Source: Thermoflexus hugenholtzii JAD2 (GTDB taxonomy: Bacteria > Chloroflexota > Chloroflexia > Chloroflexales > Roseiflexaceae). Taken from it: DNA of 64,000 nucleotides. Below are positions 61,491 to 64,000 of this stretch, one piece after another. The stretch lies in assembly GCA_945881915.1 (NCBI GenBank), contig CAMCVW010000001.1, positions 1 to 64,000 of the forward strand. Reading direction: 5' to 3'. How positions within the stretch are numbered: the first letter of the stretch is position 1; each line of letters opens with the position of its first letter. The notes under the pieces are model-generated. The model had not been told where the DNA came from. It did no database searches and worked only from the letters and a program-made list of their open reading frames with translations. A program made the position numbers and the translations under genes.

Positions 61491-62834
61491 ATGGAGGTAT
61501 ACGATCCACGGTACTGTGCGGACCTCGGTGATGGATATATAGTGAAGTGGGCAGATGAAGTCGAAGCACACTCGTATGGACACTTGTGTGACGTTGTGTT
61601 TCGTCGTAGCGCTGATGCACCGATTCGAAATCTGAATGCAATGCAGGTCATTGATTGGACAGACGCTCATCCCAACACATCGCACAGCGACATTGCAGTC
61701 GTCGTCGATGCGCATGATACTGTGGTCGCTGGGGCTGTTTTGTTACGTCAAACTATGGATTATGCCGGGAATCTACTCCAGGTCGGTCGGCCCGAGTTAG
61801 TCGTGTGTCATCCAGAATACCGAAATCGTGGGTTCATCCGGCATATTTTCACACTCTTGCATGCAAAAAGCCATGCACGTGGCGACGCGTTGCAAGCAAT
61901 CACGGGAATTCCTTACTATTACCGACAATTCGGGTATGCATATGCAATCAATTATGATCAGCAGCGTGTGGTGCCATTTGCCAAAATTCTGAAGCATACG
62001 GACGGAACGCGCAGTATGCACTTGCATATTGCAGAAGCTGACACATACGCTGCGTTTATAGCCCTCTATGACGCAGATCGGTTATCGCGAGGATTGTTGT
62101 GTACTACCCCCATTGAACGAAGCTACTTTACGTATCTGCGGAAGCAGAGTCAAGCAGTAAGCACGTTTGACCCGTTTTTTCTCGTCGACGAAGAGGACCA
62201 ATCTGTACTTGGCTATGTCTTGATCTATCGTGGCAATTATGATGCGAATGTCTGCGTGCTCGGTGCTGGTTTGCGGAAGGATGTGGGTTGGCATAGTATG
62301 TTGACTCCTCTCATCCATGCACTCGAACGACACCGTTTCAATATCCGCATAACAAATCCCGCAATAGATGCGTTGACGGGAGTGAGTTTTATCTTGGACA
62401 CAGAACACCCCATCTACGAACAATTGTCCTATGGATTTATCTACACCGAAACACCGACGTATGCCTGGTATATCCGGGTGCCCGACTATCAACGGTTGTT
62501 TGACGCCATGAACCCCATCTTAGAAGCGCGCGTGGCCCACAGCAGTATGCAGGGGTATAGCGGTGAGTTGATTGTGAGCTGCTACGGACAAGGCTTCACG
62601 ATGCAGTGGCACAATGGTCGACTGCTGTCTACACGGAACACACGACCACCGATGATGGGCGAAGGGGCACACGCGTGTATGCCAAATGACACGATGCTCA
62701 TGATGGTTTTCGGACGCAAATCATTGTCACAGATACAAGAATGGCATCACGAAGCCTGGGCAAACCATCCAGCCGCGCAGCTTTTGGGGATTTTATTCCC
62801 CACACAGCCATCGTGGTTCCTCTGGCTGAATTGA
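61491..62834 (+). CDS. Large GNAT-family acetyltransferase, Eis-like
   Basis: This 447-residue protein has a GNAT domain in residues 20-160 (VVCHPEYRNRGFIRHIFTLLHAKSHARG). The longer C-terminal region, with LVDEEDQSVLGYVLIYRGNYDANV, may be a second GNAT-like fold. The next gene is a paralog sharing motifs such as GIPYYYRQFGYAYAI. It follows the RimJ-like gene by 17 bases. The substrate is unknown. Confidence 0.8.
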   Translation: MEVYDPRYCADLGDGYIVKWADEVEAHSYGHLCDVVFRRSADAPIRNLNAMQVIDWTDAHPNTSHSDIAVVVDAHDTVVAGAVLLRQTMDYAGNLLQVGRPELVVCHPEYRNRGFIRHIFTLLHAKSHARGDALQAITGIPYYYRQFGYAYAINYDQQRVVPFAKILKHTDGTRSMHLHIAEADTYAAFIALYDADRLSRGLLCTTPIERSYFTYLRKQSQAVSTFDPFFLVDEEDQSVLGYVLIYRGNYDANVCVLGAGLRKDVGWHSMLTPLIHALERHRFNIRITNPAIDALTGVSFILDTEHPIYEQLSYGFIYTETPTYAWYIRVPDYQRLFDAMNPILEARVAHSSMQGYSGELIVSCYGQGFTMQWHNGRLLSTRNTRPPMMGEGAHACMPNDTMLMMVFGRKSLSQIQEWHHEAWANHPAAQLLGILFPTQPSWFLWLN

Positions 62835-62844
62835 GGTATAGCGC

Positions 62845-64000
62845 TTGAAACAGACACAAACAAAAGAAGAATATCTTGCAGACGGAGCAATCCTCCGCTG
62901 GGCAACGCACACCGATGCAGCGGGATATGCGTCATTGGCAGCACATGCATTTCTCATTGGTGCGGAACAACACTCCAATCCAAATGTGACGCATTATGCG
63001 CACGATTTAACCTCTGACCGCCACCCGTTGTGCCACAGCAGCGATGTGGCAGTAGTGTGTCTTGATGATTCGATTGTCGCTGCTGCAGCAGTGCTGCAGC
63101 AGCCGTTTGTCTATGGAGGAATCAATATTCCGGTGGGCAGACCTGAGCTCGTTTGCAGTCACCAGAACGTTCGACAACGCGGATATGTGCGATCAATTAT
63201 GCGCAAGCTCCATGACGCAAGTGAAGCACGCGGTGATGTAATGCAAGTTATCACCGGTATTCCATACTACTATCATCAATTCGGCTATACATGGGCTATT
63301 GACTACAACGGTTTTTGCCGTGTCGAAGCGAGCGACTTCCCCCCAATAACCAACATGATGCCGCGCGTGACGATACGGCCATTTGAACGGAGTGAATACG
63401 GACTATTCAATACGCTCTACACCAATGATATAGCCGCCCGAGCACTCGTCATTTCGACACCGTATCCCGAAGAATTATTTCACCACAGCCTTGGCGTGAG
63501 CGTATCGACCGAGGGATTTCGTGCCTATGGGATCTATACCGAAGATGAAACGTGTATCGGGTTTTGTCTGCTCACTGTCCGCATTTGGGACGGAACGCTG
63601 TCGGTCATGGCACTGAGCTACGAAGAACCTGCGAGTCACTACACGCACAGCGTCCCAGTGCTTCATGCAATCCATGCAATCGCGCAGACACTTCCCAAAC
63701 CTGTGGGGATACAGGAAGACTACCACGCTGTCGATATGCTGCTCGATGGGAATCATCCGATAGCGCGCGTGTTTGCCGCCCTCAACGTCACGCATACCAT
63801 CATCAAGCCATACACCTGGTATGTACGGATTCCCGATATGCCAAAATGGATCCTTCATGTGCGTCACGTATTGGAGGAACGGATCGCGGCGAGTCCGCTT
63901 CGTGGGTATACTGGAAGTGTGCAGATTACGTTCTATCGCAATGGCATTGCGATGGAATGGCAGGACGGGAAGTTGATTCATGTCACGCCTAGAACACCTG
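62845..64000 (+). CDS. Large GNAT-family acetyltransferase, paralog (3' end cut off)
   Basis: The frame is open from TTG 62845 (GAGG about 8 bases upstream) to the window edge, giving 385 residues so far. It matches the preceding gene throughout: GRPELVCSHQNVRQRGYVRSI, GIPYYYHQFGYTWAI, and C-terminal YTGSVQITFYRNGIAMEWQDGK. The TTG start is uncertain because no ATG lies nearby in frame. The pair is a tandem duplication following a smaller GNAT and rsgA. Confidence 0.75.
   Translation, partial: MKQTQTKEEYLADGAILRWATHTDAAGYASLAAHAFLIGAEQHSNPNVTHYAHDLTSDRHPLCHSSDVAVVCLDDSIVAAAAVLQQPFVYGGINIPVGRPELVCSHQNVRQRGYVRSIMRKLHDASEARGDVMQVITGIPYYYHQFGYTWAIDYNGFCRVEASDFPPITNMMPRVTIRPFERSEYGLFNTLYTNDIAARALVISTPYPEELFHHSLGVSVSTEGFRAYGIYTEDETCIGFCLLTVRIWDGTLSVMALSYEEPASHYTHSVPVLHAIHAIAQTLPKPVGIQEDYHAVDMLLDGNHPIARVFAALNVTHTIIKPYTWYVRIPDMPKWILHVRHVLEERIAASPLRGYTGSVQITFYRNGIAMEWQDGKLIHVTPRTP

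Overview
This 64 kb window looks like ordinary chromosome from a Gram-negative-type or monoderm bacterium of moderate GC. The gene content fits Chloroflexota best: an M23 peptidase of the THAPAA/WGAIDLA type, tandem AIM24 proteins, a UPF0173 hydrolase, an exonuclease-DinG fusion, and an IF2 with a long Pro/Arg/Asp-repeat N-terminus. That assignment is an inference from family resemblance, not a computed placement. I saw no tRNA, rRNA, insertion sequence, prophage or CRISPR array. Coding density is high, many genes overlap by ATGA, and most convergent gene pairs are separated by long, nearly perfect palindromic terminators. A -10 box of the form TATACT recurs.

Layout. 1-3.1 kb: a heterodimeric ABC exporter, the first gene cut by the window edge. 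3.3-6.2 kb (minus): a DinG-type helicase with a proofreading-exonuclease domain. 6.26-12 kb (plus): an aspartate-family operon (thrC, lysC, a GNAT, asd, a HAD-like protein, a CoA-binding protein) behind a threonine-rich leader peptide and an intrinsic terminator. 12-15 kb: a small membrane protein and two DMT-type transporters. 15.1-21.7 kb (minus): a tightly packed operon of a UGT-like glycosyltransferase, a second heterodimeric ABC exporter, a ROK sugar kinase and a class V aminotransferase. 21.8-26.1 kb: an MFS transporter, a frameshifted DinB-like gene, and a MarR-DHA2 exporter pair with palindromic operator candidates. 26.2-31.2 kb: GHMP kinase with a DUF4432-type epimerase, an aldo/keto reductase, a PhyH-like dioxygenase and a nucleoside phosphorylase. 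31.4-33.9 kb: clpC. 34-43.8 kb (minus): serA, an HTH-membrane-M23 fusion, then an uninterrupted run of a lipoprotein binding protein, a BadF-type kinase, a hydroxyacid dehydrogenase, UPF0173, an amidase, an M20 hydrolase and a RuvC-fold protein. 44-53.3 kb (plus): nusA-ylxR-infB-rbfA-nrnA-truB-ribF followed by two AIM24 paralogs. 53.4-64 kb: GT4 glycosyltransferase and methyltransferase, M19 dipeptidase, a GPH sugar transporter, a zinc-binding protein, nth, rsgA and three GNAT genes, the last cut by the window edge.

The most striking theme is regulatory. Four unrelated loci (thrC, nusA, rsgA, serA) have an intrinsic-terminator hairpin just upstream of the first start codon. Three of these also carry a short upstream reading frame. 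At thr, strands can be drawn by hand for a complete ribosome-mediated attenuator in which the threonine codons themselves form the protector strand. At thr and nusA the leader ATG falls 6-7 nt after the -10 box, so the leader peptide may be translated from a leaderless transcript.
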